A stretch of 64,000 bases of DNA. It comes from Neobacillus sp. YX16 (GTDB lineage Bacteria; Bacillota; Bacilli; Bacillales; Cytobacillaceae). A program made the translations under genes and the position numbers. Of the stretch, positions 51,882 to 60,000 are shown one piece after another. Position 1 is the stretch's first letter; each line of letters begins with the position of its first letter. Under the pieces are notes generated by a model. It had not been told where the DNA came from. It did not search any database and saw nothing but the letters and a program-made list of their open reading frames with translations. Location of the stretch: assembly GCF_030123505.1 (NCBI RefSeq), contig NZ_CP126115.1:461501-525500 (forward strand). The letters are read 5' to 3'.

Positions 51882-51919
51882 AAAAAAGCAGTATCCCATT
51901 TATGCTGGGATACTGCTTT
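51882..51919 (-). terminator. Terminator of the POT transporter gene
   Basis: GCAGTATCCCA (51888-51898) pairs with TGGGATACTGC (51906-51916), with a T run on the minus strand (A run 51882-51887). Confidence 0.9.
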
Positions 51920-51927
51920 AATAAATT

Positions 51928-53418
51928 TTAGCGAATACCTTTCATTAAGCCCTGAATTTTCGGAGCTAATGCAAATAGAATGATACTTAGGACGATCGCT
52001 GCACCACCGATAACGCCAAAATACGCCATTTCATTCTCAGGTGAGTAGAATTTAACGACTTGTGCATTAAGGGCTTGAGCCGCTGCGCTTGCTAAGAACC
52101 ATAAACTCATGGTTTGTGCTGAGAAGGCTGCAGGAGCTAATTTTGTCGTTGCCGATAAACCTACAGGTGACATACACAATTCACCAAATACAACAATTAA
52201 ATAGCTTAGAACAAGCCACATTGGGCTAACTAAGGAATCCGTACCTCCAAGGTATGCAGGAATAAGAATGACAAGGAATGACAAACCAGCAAATAATAAG
52301 GATAATGAGAACTTTTGTGGTATTGTTGGCTGACGTTTTCCTAGTTTAACCCATAACCCAGCGAAGATTGGCGCAAATATGATAATAAATAATGGATTTA
52401 AAGATTGGAACCATGCTGGAGAAATGTCGATACCCATCCAATCTAATTGAGTACGTTTGTCTGCATAACTTGCAAGGATTGTTGAGCCTTGTTCTTGAAT
52501 CGACCAGAACATAACAGCGGCAATAAATAATGGAATATAAGCAATAATACGTGAACGTTCTACAGTTGTAGTTTTAGGGCTGCGGTACATAACGATAAAG
52601 TAAATAGTAGGAATTAAGATACCTAGGAAAGTAACAATATTAATAAAGCTTGAGAACGTTAATACTCCCATTGGAATTAAAACAGCACATAAAACAGCTA
52701 GAACCACTACACCTAATCCGATGATAGTAAAAGTCTTTTTCTTTTCCGTTTTTGAAAGCGGGTTTGGAACAGTTGTACCTGCAAGACCAAGATTTTTCTT
52801 TTTTGTTAGTACAAACATTACTAGTCCAAGGAACATACCAACGGCAGCAATACCAAAGCCTAAGTGGAAGTTATAATCCATAACACTTCCGACAATTAGT
52901 GGTGCTAAGAATGCCCCAGCGTTAATTCCCATATAGAAGATTGTAAAACCTGCGTCACGACGATCGTCTGTTTCGCTGTACATTTCACCAACTACGGTAG
53001 AAACATTCGGTTTTAACATACCTGTACCAAGAACAATCAATACCATGGATACAAAGAACATGGCTACGCTTCCAGGTATTGCAAGGACAATATGACCAAA
53101 CATAATCAGTACTCCACCGTAGAATACTGCTTTAGATGTACCAAAGATCCGGTCAGCTAACCAGCCGCCAATGATACCGGACATATAAACCAGTGATCCG
53201 TAAATGGACATGATGGAAAGAGCTAAGTTTTCATCGAGCCCTAATCCGCCTTTTGAGACCTCGTAGTACATATAGTAGACTAGGATGGCTCTCATTCCGT
53301 AGTAAGAAAAACGCTCCCAGAATTCTGTGAAGAACAGAGTGAATAATCCTTTTGGATGTCCGAAGAAACCTTTCTGAGGGACACTATCCACAATTTTCTG
53401 CCTATTATAATTCGACAT
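51928..53418 (-). CDS. dtpT: POT-family di-/tripeptide transporter
   Basis: 496-residue proton-coupled oligopeptide transporter with about 14 helices. FFTEFWERFSYYGMRAILVYYMYYE is the diagnostic PTR motif (ExxERFxYYG), and GTGMLKPNVSTVVGEMYSETDDRRDAGFTIFYMGINAGAFLAPLI (in pieces) is the second signature. The ATG at complement 53418 has GGGAGG correctly placed; a longer in-frame start at 53472 would add an unlike 18-residue leader. The 393-bp divergent gap to the PTS gene contains two cre-like sites. Confidence 0.94.
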   Translation of the reverse strand: MSNYNRQKIVDSVPQKGFFGHPKGLFTLFFTEFWERFSYYGMRAILVYYMYYEVSKGGLGLDENLALSIMSIYGSLVYMSGIIGGWLADRIFGTSKAVFYGGVLIMFGHIVLAIPGSVAMFFVSMVLIVLGTGMLKPNVSTVVGEMYSETDDRRDAGFTIFYMGINAGAFLAPLIVGSVMDYNFHLGFGIAAVGMFLGLVMFVLTKKKNLGLAGTTVPNPLSKTEKKKTFTIIGLGVVVLAVLCAVLIPMGVLTFSSFINIVTFLGILIPTIYFIVMYRSPKTTTVERSRIIAYIPLFIAAVMFWSIQEQGSTILASYADKRTQLDWMGIDISPAWFQSLNPLFIIIFAPIFAGLWVKLGKRQPTIPQKFSLSLLFAGLSFLVILIPAYLGGTDSLVSPMWLVLSYLIVVFGELCMSPVGLSATTKLAPAAFSAQTMSLWFLASAAAQALNAQVVKFYSPENEMAYFGVIGGAAIVLSIILFALAPKIQGLMKGIR

Positions 53419-53598
53419 AATTCTACCTCCCTTTATTATATTATAATACTTTCGATTGTTTTCAATTGTCAAAAACTATTTTTGGTAAATATGATTAGTA
53501 AGGCTATTAATATTGGTATAACAGCAATTTTAGTAGTGTTAGAGTGAAAAGAAAGTTTTTTTAAAATAGTATTTCTATTTTGATAAAACAAACTATTG

Positions 53599-53612
53599 TG
53601 AAAACGGTTGCA
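53599..53612. promoter_or_regulatory. Candidate cre (CcpA) site 1 at the PTS locus
   Basis: TGAAAACGGTTGCA matches the catabolite-responsive consensus TGWAANCGNTNWCA at all but one position. It lies 55 bp upstream of the inferred PTS promoter and between it and the divergent peptide transporter gene. Confidence 0.65.
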
Positions 53613-53638
53613 AGATATTTTATAAATGTGTTATAAAA

Positions 53639-53652
53639 TGTTATCGCTTTCA
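53639..53652. promoter_or_regulatory. Candidate cre (CcpA) site 2 at the PTS locus
   Basis: TGTTATCGCTTTCA matches the same consensus except at one position. It directly abuts the -35 element at 53654 and is exactly 40 bp from site 1. Confidence 0.6.
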
Positions 53653-53653
53653 C

Positions 53654-53681
53654 TTGTATTTTCTTGTTTAAATGGTATGAT
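53654..53681 (+). promoter_or_regulatory. Probable sigma-A promoter of the PTS operon
   Basis: TTGTAT (53654-53659), a 16-bp spacer and TATGAT (53676-53681). It predicts a start near 53688, so the antitermination element lies at the very 5' end of the transcript. Confidence 0.6.
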
Positions 53682-53703
53682 TGTATTAATAACGAATAGT
53701 GAT

Positions 53704-53786
53704 CACATGTTACTGATAATTTTCAGGCATGGTGGTAAATAAAAAGGCGCTTCTGCCCTTTTATTGTACCCCCATGCCTTTTTTTA
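53704..53786 (+). promoter_or_regulatory. Ribonucleic antiterminator (RAT) overlapping an intrinsic terminator
   Basis: The segment 53707-53732 (TGTTACTG, then CAGGCATGG) resembles the GlcT/LicT-type RAT (TGTTACTG ... GCAGGCAA). Its 3' part is also the 5' arm of a terminator: AGGCATGG (53725-53732) pairs with CCCATGCCT (53771-53779), with an inner AATAAAAAGG / CCCTTTTATT stem, followed by seven T. The two structures are mutually exclusive, the hallmark of PRD-protein-controlled antitermination. A BglG/GlcT-type gene lies downstream of the operon. Confidence 0.75.
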
Positions 53787-53811
53787 TTTTTAAAATAAAG
53801 GAGAAATTAGT

Positions 53812-54294
53812 ATGGTATTTAGTTTTTTTAAAAAATCAAAGCTGCAAATTCTTGCGCCAGTTAATGGAGCCATTATTCCATTAGAGGAGGTACCAGATCC
53901 TGTATTCAGCCAGAAGATGATGGGGGAAGGGATAGCTGTGATTCCAACCTCTGGTAATATTCATGCGCCTGTCAATGGAACGGTCATTCTCATTGCTGCA
54001 ACAAAACATGCTATTGGTATTCGGGCGGACGATGGGACAGAAATCCTTATACATGCAGGATTAGAAACGGTTGCTTTAAATGGAAAGGGTTTTGTGGCAG
54101 CCGTCCATGAGGGTGATAGGATTTCAGTTGGCCAGCTGCTCATCGAGGTTGATTGGGACTATATCCAAAAACATGTGAAAAGTACGGTAACACCAATCGT
54201 GATTACAAATAGTCAGGAAAAAGGTAGGCAGTTTACTTTAACAAAGGAAGTCAATGCAATTCTAGGAAAAACTGTAATAATCTCAAGCCCCTGA
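53812..54294 (+). CDS. crr: PTS glucose-type EIIA component (Crr-like)
   Basis: 160-residue soluble phosphocarrier. Phosphorylation site H81 (ILIHAGLETV) and the assisting H66 (ATKHAIGI) are present, with the VFSQKMMGEGIAVIP and NGTVILI motifs of EIIA-Glc. AAAGGAG precedes the ATG. It is encoded separately from, and 245 bp upstream of, the EIICB gene, to which it should donate phosphate. Transcription is probably gated by the RAT/terminator just upstream. Confidence 0.92.
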   Translation: MVFSFFKKSKLQILAPVNGAIIPLEEVPDPVFSQKMMGEGIAVIPTSGNIHAPVNGTVILIAATKHAIGIRADDGTEILIHAGLETVALNGKGFVAAVHEGDRISVGQLLIEVDWDYIQKHVKSTVTPIVITNSQEKGRQFTLTKEVNAILGKTVIISSP

Positions 54295-54310
54295 TGGATA
54301 TCCTATAAGT

Positions 54311-54322
54311 AAAGGAGGTGAT
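54311..54322 (+). promoter_or_regulatory. Perfect Shine-Dalgarno sequence with no start codon
   Basis: AAAGGAGGTGAT is fully complementary to the 16S rRNA 3' end, yet no ATG, GTG or TTG lies 4-13 bases downstream, and the first ATG (54341) is followed at once by TAA. It may be a remnant or a ribosome-standby or mRNA-protecting site in the crr-nagP spacer. Nothing else recognisable was seen in 54295-54539. Confidence 0.5.
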
Positions 54323-54539
54323 AGACTTCAGATATCTAGAATGTAATCGTGTTGTTGTGTTGGCCGGCCATGTGAACTCAATTTGCTAAAAGGATAGATA
54401 ATTAGTAATTTCAAGTTACAAAGCCCTTATATATATTTTTTGCAGCTGTTTTAGGCTGGAAATGAAGTTATTGAATCCTGGTTATAGTGAATTGTTTCAA
54501 ATCTTGTAATAGTTAATAAAAAGATAGGGGGAATAAAAA

Positions 54540-55988
54540 ATGATGAAATATCTTCAAAGACTAGGCCGTTCCTTAATGCTGCCAGTAGCAGTTTTGCCTG
54601 CAGCAGCAATATTGATGGGAATTGGGTACTGGATTGACCCTACAGGCTGGGGTGCTGGCAATCCAGTAGCGGCTTTCTTAATAAAAGCTGGCGGTTCGAT
54701 TATTGATAATATGGCAATCCTCTTTGCTGTTGGTGTAGCACTGGGAATGTCAAAAGACAAAGATGGTTCAGCAGCATTAAGTGGATTGGTTGCTTATCTG
54801 GTTATAACTACTGTGTTATCCACAAATTCGGTGGCATTGCTTCAAGGGGTAGATCCAGAAGCGGTTAACGCGGCCTTTGGAAAAATTGGAACACAATTTA
54901 CAGGGATTCTTTCAGGTATTATCGCGGCAATTATGTACAATCGCTTTAGTCATGTGAAATTACCAGATGCGTTGTCCTTCTTTAGTGGAAAACGACTTGT
55001 TCCTATTATGACATCTGTAGCGATGTTAGCAGTATCATTAGTCATGTTCTTTGTTTGGCCAGTGGTTTTCTCTGGACTCGTTTCTTTTGGTAAAGGGATT
55101 AGTGATCTAGGTGCAATCGGTGCAGGTATATATGGTTTCTTCAACCGTTTATTAATTCCAATCGGTCTACACCATGCCTTAAATTCCGTATTTTGGTTTG
55201 ATGTGGCAGGAATTAATGATATTGGTAATTTCTGGGCTAGTAAGGGTGAACAAGGTATTACCGGTAGGTATCAGGCTGGTTTCTTCCCAGTTATGATGTT
55301 TGGTTTACCAGCAGCTGCATTAGCCATGTACCATACTGCTAAATCTTCAAAGAAAAAAACAGTAGCTGCCTTAATGCTGGCTGCAGGTGTAGCTTCATTC
55401 TTTACTGGGGTTACAGAACCCCTTGAATTTGCGTTTATGTTCGCAGCTCCTGCACTTTATGTAACACATGCTGTATTAACAGGTATTTCATTAGCCGTTG
55501 CAGCTGCGTTCCAATGGACTGCAGGATTTGGCTTTAGTGCAGGATTGGTTGACTTTGTGTTAAGCTTAAAAATTCCAATTGCAAATCAGCCATATATGTT
55601 ACTTGTACAAGGTCTAGTTTTTGCGGTCATCTACTATGTCCTATTCCGCTTCATCATTACAAAATTCAACTTAAACACACCTGGTCGGGAAGAAGAAGAA
55701 GTGGATGAAGAGTCATCAGAAAGTCAGACAGCAGGTAATAAATTTTCTGTAATGGCTGCTAAGATTTATGAAGGATTAGGCGGGGACGCAAATGTAACAT
55801 CTGTTGACAATTGTGTAACACGTCTACGCTTAGAAGTGAAAGATATGAGTGCAGTAGATCAGAAGAAAATTAAATCTACTGGCGTACCGGGGATTAATGT
55901 TGTTGGTAAAAACAGCATACAAGTCATTGTTGGTACCAATGTTCAATTCGTAGCGGATGAAATCATGAAAATCCGTAAGGAAAAATAA
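54540..55988 (+). CDS. nagP: PTS EIICB, N-acetylglucosamine type (NagP/NagE-like)
   Basis: 482-residue permease with EIIC (about 1-375) and EIIB (about 400-482). GLHHALNSVFWFDVAGINDIGNFW, LPDALSFFSGKRLVPI and GVTEPLEFAFMFAAP are close to E. coli NagE as I recall it; the EIIB phosphocysteine is C425 in SVDNCVTRLRLEV. No EIIA domain is fused (NagE has one); the separate upstream EIIA supplies it. ATG 54540 or the adjacent 54543, after AGGGGGA. GlcNAc is the likely substrate; glucose cannot be excluded, and GlcT-like control would favour it. Confidence 0.88.
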   Translation: MMKYLQRLGRSLMLPVAVLPAAAILMGIGYWIDPTGWGAGNPVAAFLIKAGGSIIDNMAILFAVGVALGMSKDKDGSAALSGLVAYLVITTVLSTNSVALLQGVDPEAVNAAFGKIGTQFTGILSGIIAAIMYNRFSHVKLPDALSFFSGKRLVPIMTSVAMLAVSLVMFFVWPVVFSGLVSFGKGISDLGAIGAGIYGFFNRLLIPIGLHHALNSVFWFDVAGINDIGNFWASKGEQGITGRYQAGFFPVMMFGLPAAALAMYHTAKSSKKKTVAALMLAAGVASFFTGVTEPLEFAFMFAAPALYVTHAVLTGISLAVAAAFQWTAGFGFSAGLVDFVLSLKIPIANQPYMLLVQGLVFAVIYYVLFRFIITKFNLNTPGREEEEVDEESSESQTAGNKFSVMAAKIYEGLGGDANVTSVDNCVTRLRLEVKDMSAVDQKKIKSTGVPGINVVGKNSIQVIVGTNVQFVADEIMKIRKEK

Positions 55989-56002
55989 TAAGGTAGTAAT
56001 GT

Positions 56003-56040
56003 AAAAACCCGCCTGGACTAATGTGTCCAAGCGGGTTTTT
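56003..56040. terminator. Bidirectional terminator between nagP and the antiterminator gene
   Basis: AAAAACCCGC...GGAC (56003-56018) pairs with GTCC...GCGGGTTTTT (56025-56040), with A and T runs on either side. Confidence 0.9.
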
Positions 56041-56044
56041 ACGT

Positions 56045-56863
56045 TTATCGATTTCTAATTCTTTCAATATGTATAGTTATGTAACCGAGTTCTTGTTCAG
56101 GGAGCTTGATACTATGGTTTTTCGCAAGAAGCTTGGCTACCTTCTGTGAAATTTTATAGGAATTAGCGAATTTTTTCTTAAGCATCGCCAGCATTTCATC
56201 ATCCATGATTGGCTGAGACTCATCATGGAGTCTAGATAGAGTAAATCGAAGATGGGTCATCAAACGCTGGTAGGAAAGATCATCTTCCTCTATAGATATA
56301 TGAAGTGAATCTTTAATGGTTTGAATCATTTCACCAATGATGGCGGTCTGCCTTAATGTTTGTTTCATATCGCCGCTCAGGGGCTTTGAAGTATGTATAT
56401 GCAAGGCAATGTAGGCAGCTTCATCTATAGGCATTTTAACCTGTGTCTTTTTTTCAATATGTCTGATTGCCCACATACCGATATCAAATTCTTTTTTGTA
56501 AAGGATCTTTATTTCATCAAACAGCTTATTTTTAAGGTGAATTCCTTGTGTAGCTCTTTCGATGGCAAAAGACAAGTGGTCGGTAAGCCCAATATGGATA
56601 TGCTCATTTAATTTTAAACCCAGACATTCTTCTGCATACGAGATGATTTCTTCCGAGATAGAGAAGTGTTCTTCGGGTATTTGCTGCAAAAGCTGTTGGA
56701 ACTTTTCATTTTCTTTCATAACAAATAGCTTTTCGATTTTGCCTGGATTAATGACGTCATTTTTCCGTTTTTGAAAGGCAATGCCAGCGCCAATCGCTAT
56801 TTTTTCTTCGTTGTTGTCTGAGACCACAACAGCATTATTATTGAGGATTTTTTTGATTTTCAC
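56045..56863 (-). CDS. BglG/GlcT-family transcription antiterminator
   Basis: 272-residue RNA-binding antiterminator: an N-terminal CAT domain (VKIKKILNNNAVVVSDNNEEKIAIGAGIAFQKRKND, in pieces; about 1-55), PRD1 (about 65-170, with HIHIGLTDHLSFAIER and AAYIALHIHT) and PRD2 (about 172-272, with LMTHLRFTLSRLHDES and LGYITIHIERI). The GTG at complement 56863 follows AAGGAG; a longer in-frame start at 56899 has no homology support. It is convergent with nagP and the obvious candidate to bind the RAT at 53704. PRD phosphorylation by HPr and the EII proteins should set its activity. Confidence 0.92.
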   Translation of the reverse strand: MKIKKILNNNAVVVSDNNEEKIAIGAGIAFQKRKNDVINPGKIEKLFVMKENEKFQQLLQQIPEEHFSISEEIISYAEECLGLKLNEHIHIGLTDHLSFAIERATQGIHLKNKLFDEIKILYKKEFDIGMWAIRHIEKKTQVKMPIDEAAYIALHIHTSKPLSGDMKQTLRQTAIIGEMIQTIKDSLHISIEEDDLSYQRLMTHLRFTLSRLHDESQPIMDDEMLAMLKKKFANSYKISQKVAKLLAKNHSIKLPEQELGYITIHIERIRNR

Positions 56864-57017
56864 AAAACGCCAACTCCTTGTAAAAGCCCTTACTTCCATC
56901 TTACATTTTAAAACAAAATGGGTCTACCTTTTAAAAAACAATGCTATACAAAACTGCATAAAGCAGGTAAACTAAAAGATAATAACCAATAATCCCAATA
57001 AGAAAGGTGGGTTTTGT

Positions 57018-57440
57018 TTGTCCGATAAAGTACGTTCTATACCAAGACCTCTTGTGAAAACAAACCAATGGGTGATTGTTATTAGTGCCGTTTTAACGCT
57101 AGTTTTTGGTGAGGGTTGGTTTTTAATAGTCCCATTACTTGCAGGATTATCAGGAATTGTTTTTAAATATAATCCCATAATGAATATTGCAAAGCTTTTT
57201 CTAAAGAAAAAGCCAGAAGAGTATATCCCGGAGGACTGGGAGCAGCAGCAATTTAATCAAAAAATAGCTGTATTTTGTTTGGGGGCTGCGTTCATAGGTT
57301 TTCTGCTTGACTGGAATGCAGTGGGGTATGTGTTCACCATTATGGTTGCTACCGCGGCATTTGTAGCGATCCTCGGATTTTGTATAGGCTGTTTTATTCA
57401 TTATCAGTGGAAAATGTATCAATATAAAAGAGCAAATTAA
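57018..57440 (+). CDS. DUF4395 family membrane protein
   Basis: 140-residue protein with about four hydrophobic segments. The opening SIPRPLVKTNQWVIVISAVLTL and the C-terminal GFCIGCFIHYQW (two cysteines three apart) are features of DUF4395. TTG start with AAAGGTGGG upstream. The function is not known to me; the CxxC-type motif in the membrane may hint at a redox or metal role. Monocistronic, ends in a bidirectional terminator. Confidence 0.82.
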   Translation: MSDKVRSIPRPLVKTNQWVIVISAVLTLVFGEGWFLIVPLLAGLSGIVFKYNPIMNIAKLFLKKKPEEYIPEDWEQQQFNQKIAVFCLGAAFIGFLLDWNAVGYVFTIMVATAAFVAILGFCIGCFIHYQWKMYQYKRAN

Positions 57441-57474
57441 AAAGACTGATGCGATCATGCCGCATCAGTCTTTT
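57439..57474. terminator. Bidirectional terminator between DUF4395 gene and MFS exporter
   Basis: AAAAGACTGATGCG (57439-57452) pairs perfectly with CGCATCAGTCTTTT (57461-57474). Confidence 0.93.
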
Positions 57475-57479
57475 CTTTA

Positions 57480-58670
57480 CTATACAACTGCTTTTGTTTT
57501 GAGTGAACGTTTTTGCCAGGTAAAGGTAATGAATAAGGTAACGATTAATAAAACAAATCCTAAGATAAATGGATAGGTAATTTTGACATCATAAAGCAAT
57601 CCAGCTAATGTCGGTCCAAGTACGTTACCGATACTCATATACGCATTATTCATACCCATTGCAAAACCCTGTTCGTTCCCCGCAAGCTTAGAAATCAATG
57701 TATTCAACACCGGACGGAGAATTGAGGTGGATAGGAAAATAAATAGTGAAATGACAAAGAATAAAGTGTAGCTGGATGCGAACAGCGAAAATAGAAATCC
57801 AGCTGCGGCAACAGCGATAAATACATTCAACACAGATCGTTCCCCGTATCGATTCACAATTCGATCAACAACAAAGAGCTGAACGATAACACTGACAACT
57901 CCTGTTGCTGTAACCATTATCGCAATATCCTTTGCGGATGATTGAAATTGATTATCAAGGTATAACCCTATAACCGATTCGTAGGCAATTAATCCGAAAC
58001 TCATCACTAAAGTAATTATTAGCGGGATAAAATATGGCATTTTTACGGAGCGGGCAATTTTGCGAGTCATTGACTCATCCGTCAGTATTGCTGAAGTTTC
58101 TCCAGATGAAGCTGGTTTGCTTTCCTTTAAAAGGAGAATAGAAAATAAAACGGAAACAAGAGAGACAAGTGCGGATACTAGGATAGGAAATTTCAATCCG
58201 AAGCCTGCAAAGAAACCGCCAATTCCAGGACCCACAACAATCCCAAGAGACATCGCTGCTGATACTAAGCTATTCCCTTTTGCGCGTTGATCCATCGTCG
58301 TAATATCTGCGATATAAGCGAAAATTGCTGGTACAAGCATAGCGCACCCAATTCCCCCAACCGCACGAGAGGCATAAAGTACCCAGATTGAATTAGAGAA
58401 GTAAAAAATGAACATCGAAAGAGTAAGACCTGCTAGTCCATAAATAATCATCTTTCGGCGTCCATATTGATCTGTCCATTTACCTGCAATTGGAGAAAAG
58501 ATAAACTGAGCTCCAGCAAAGATAGCAATGAACAGGCCTGCGGCAGTGCCGCCTTGATTAATGGACTCCAAATAGGCTGGTAAAATGGGAATGATGATAC
58601 CAAAACTCCCTATTGCTATAAACATGTTGATCATCAACATGGTGATTTTTTTTCGTTGATCTCCTGTCAT
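57480..58670 (-). CDS. MFS drug exporter (Bmr/NorA-like)
   Basis: 396-residue transporter with 12 helices. KWTDQYGRRKMIIYGL is the motif-A loop, and the motif-C segment SLGIVVGPGIGGFFAGFG marks DHA1 drug/H+ antiporters such as Bmr and NorA. AAAGGTGG precedes the ATG at complement 58670. No adjacent regulator gene is present. Substrates cannot be read from sequence. Confidence 0.9.
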   Translation of the reverse strand: MTGDQRKKITMLMINMFIAIGSFGIIIPILPAYLESINQGGTAAGLFIAIFAGAQFIFSPIAGKWTDQYGRRKMIIYGLAGLTLSMFIFYFSNSIWVLYASRAVGGIGCAMLVPAIFAYIADITTMDQRAKGNSLVSAAMSLGIVVGPGIGGFFAGFGLKFPILVSALVSLVSVLFSILLLKESKPASSGETSAILTDESMTRKIARSVKMPYFIPLIITLVMSFGLIAYESVIGLYLDNQFQSSAKDIAIMVTATGVVSVIVQLFVVDRIVNRYGERSVLNVFIAVAAAGFLFSLFASSYTLFFVISLFIFLSTSILRPVLNTLISKLAGNEQGFAMGMNNAYMSIGNVLGPTLAGLLYDVKITYPFILGFVLLIVTLFITFTWQKRSLKTKAVV

Positions 58671-58852
58671 ATAAAGCCACCTTTCTCATAAAGATTACAC
58701 ACTCGATTATAGTGTTAACCTTTTACACTGCTTACTATCATATATAGGTATACAGGCTTTTGTCAAAGAGAAAGTTTATTTAGAAAAGATAAGTAGTGAC
58801 TTGTTAGGAAATTGTTAAAAGATTAGTGATTTTATGATGAGATTCTGTGATA

Positions 58853-58869
58853 TGTTCTAATTAAGAACA
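58853..58869. promoter_or_regulatory. Palindrome upstream of the YgbA-like gene
   Basis: TGTTCT-AATTA-AGAACA is a perfect 6+6 inverted repeat 43 bp before the start. It may be an operator; E. coli ygbA is NsrR-controlled, but this palindrome does not match the NsrR motif I know. Confidence 0.45.
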
Positions 58870-58912
58870 CAGTTGGGTAGTAGATCTACCCTTGTTAAAG
58901 GGGGGATGTTCA

Positions 58913-59257
58913 ATGAATAGGCAATTAAATACGGGTCCAAACATTCTAAAGGAAAAAGAAATGGTTACAAAGATGATTGAGTTATATTGTCGTAGAAAGC
59001 ATCAACATCGGGATGATCTATGTAAAGAATGTCAGAATTTAAAAACCTATGCGCATATGAGGCTTTCACTATGTAGATTTGGAGAAGAAAAAAGTGCCTG
59101 CTCTAATTGTTCTGTACACTGTTATAAACAAAACTACCGGTTAAAAATGAAATCGGTCATGCGTTATTCAGGACCATGGATGCTGTTGTACCATCCGGTC
59201 TATTCCGTAAAGCATTTGCTCAATAAACCCAATAAACAAATAAAAAGTGTGGAATAG
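58913..59257 (+). CDS. Nitrous oxide-stimulated promoter family protein (YgbA-like)
   Basis: 114-residue cysteine-rich cytoplasmic protein. LYCRRKHQHRDDLCKECQNLKTYAHMRLSLCRFGEEKSACSNCSVHCYK (in pieces) contains seven cysteines in a pattern typical of the family, suggesting a metal or Fe-S site. The ATG at 58913 follows AAAGGGGGG; a TTG-initiated longer frame lies upstream of that site. E. coli YgbA is induced by nitric oxide stress. The stop TAG (59255-59257) is the start of a 7-bp direct repeat flanking the element that follows. Confidence 0.9.
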   Translation: MNRQLNTGPNILKEKEMVTKMIELYCRRKHQHRDDLCKECQNLKTYAHMRLSLCRFGEEKSACSNCSVHCYKQNYRLKMKSVMRYSGPWMLLYHPVYSVKHLLNKPNKQIKSVE

Positions 59258-59261
59258 CATT

Positions 59262-59616
59262 TTAAAGGGTTCCGTTTTTGATTTTTACAAGTTGTCGATA
59301 AAAAGTTGCAGATTCCTGCATCCAGAATAAAGATGGTCCGCTCAGATCGGTTGGGGGATGAGGTTAAACATCCGATCTGATAAATAGACGGAAAAATCTC
59401 GCTTATTTAGTAAATAGCTTCGAAATTAGCTTAAATAGACGGAGAGATTCCGCCTATTGACTCGAAATAAATTATAATGGGGGATATTGCTTTGAATAAC
59501 CGGGAAACCTCCCCTTATGTACCCCGAAACGGGCTCCATTCTGCATCTAACCGGAAAATCTCCGCTTATTTTACTTTTGCTGGTTACGAAAGTACCTCAA
59601 AAATGGAACCCTTTAA
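59262..59616. mobile_element. MITE-like non-coding element with terminal inverted repeats and target duplication
   Basis: Terminal inverted repeats of 20 bp, identical but for one base, occupy 59262-59281 (TTAAAGGGTTCC, then G, then TTTTTGA) and 59597-59616. TAGCATT directly flanks both ends (59255-59261 and 59617-59623), as a target-site duplication. Inside are a CAGATCGG/CCGATCTG hairpin (59343-59379) and four degenerate copies of a motif like ATAGACGGA...CGCTTATT, at about 59384, 59435, 59496 and 59547. No transposase is encoded; the 355 bp length fits a MITE. Confidence 0.75.
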
Positions 59617-59728
59617 TAGCATTTTCCATGCTTTTATTTTTTGATAATTCTGTACAAACTATTTCTAGAATTTGGTATTATTTATCTAGAAGGAAAGAAT
59701 ATTTTTTACCAGAAGAGGAGGGAGTAGT

Positions 59729-59953
59729 ATGACGGGGACGATTGCAGTTATTATGGTATTCTCGATTCCAATCATTGCTATTTTGACGGCCCATTTTCAA
59801 AAGCAGAATAAAATAAAATATAAAATGATTCAAGGGGAACTTGAATTAGAAAAACTAAAACATCAGAATTATTTAATTGAAACAGAAAGAATGAGACTCG
59901 AACTTGAGCATATGAAACTAGAAGAGCCTAAAGATAATATTAAATTAGGTTAA
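59729..59953 (+). CDS. Small membrane-anchored coiled-coil protein
   Basis: 74 residues: one N-terminal TM helix (about 4-22) and a charged, heptad-like helix (about 25-68; MIQGELELEKLKHQNYLIETERMRLELEHMKLEE in pieces). GAGGAGGGAG precedes the ATG. The shape recalls small PspB-type or phage-shock-associated membrane proteins, but I cannot assign a family. It ends 43 bp before the convergent potassium-channel gene. Confidence 0.8.
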   Translation: MTGTIAVIMVFSIPIIAILTAHFQKQNKIKYKMIQGELELEKLKHQNYLIETERMRLELEHMKLEEPKDNIKLG

Positions 59954-59960
59954 ATCCAAT

Positions 59961-60000
59961 AAAAATAGGTTCTATCTAATAGATAGGACCTATTCTTTAT
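59961..60000. terminator. Terminator after the coiled-coil protein gene
   Basis: AATAGGTTCTATC (59964-59976) pairs with GATAGGACCTATT (59982-59994), with one G-T pair and flanking A- and T-rich runs; it can serve both convergent genes. Confidence 0.75.

Noticed and set aside
59517-59732. 71-residue plus-strand frame overlapping the right end of the MITE-like element
   Set aside because: It runs through the terminal inverted repeat, lacks a binding site, and overlaps the start of the better-supported coiled-coil gene.
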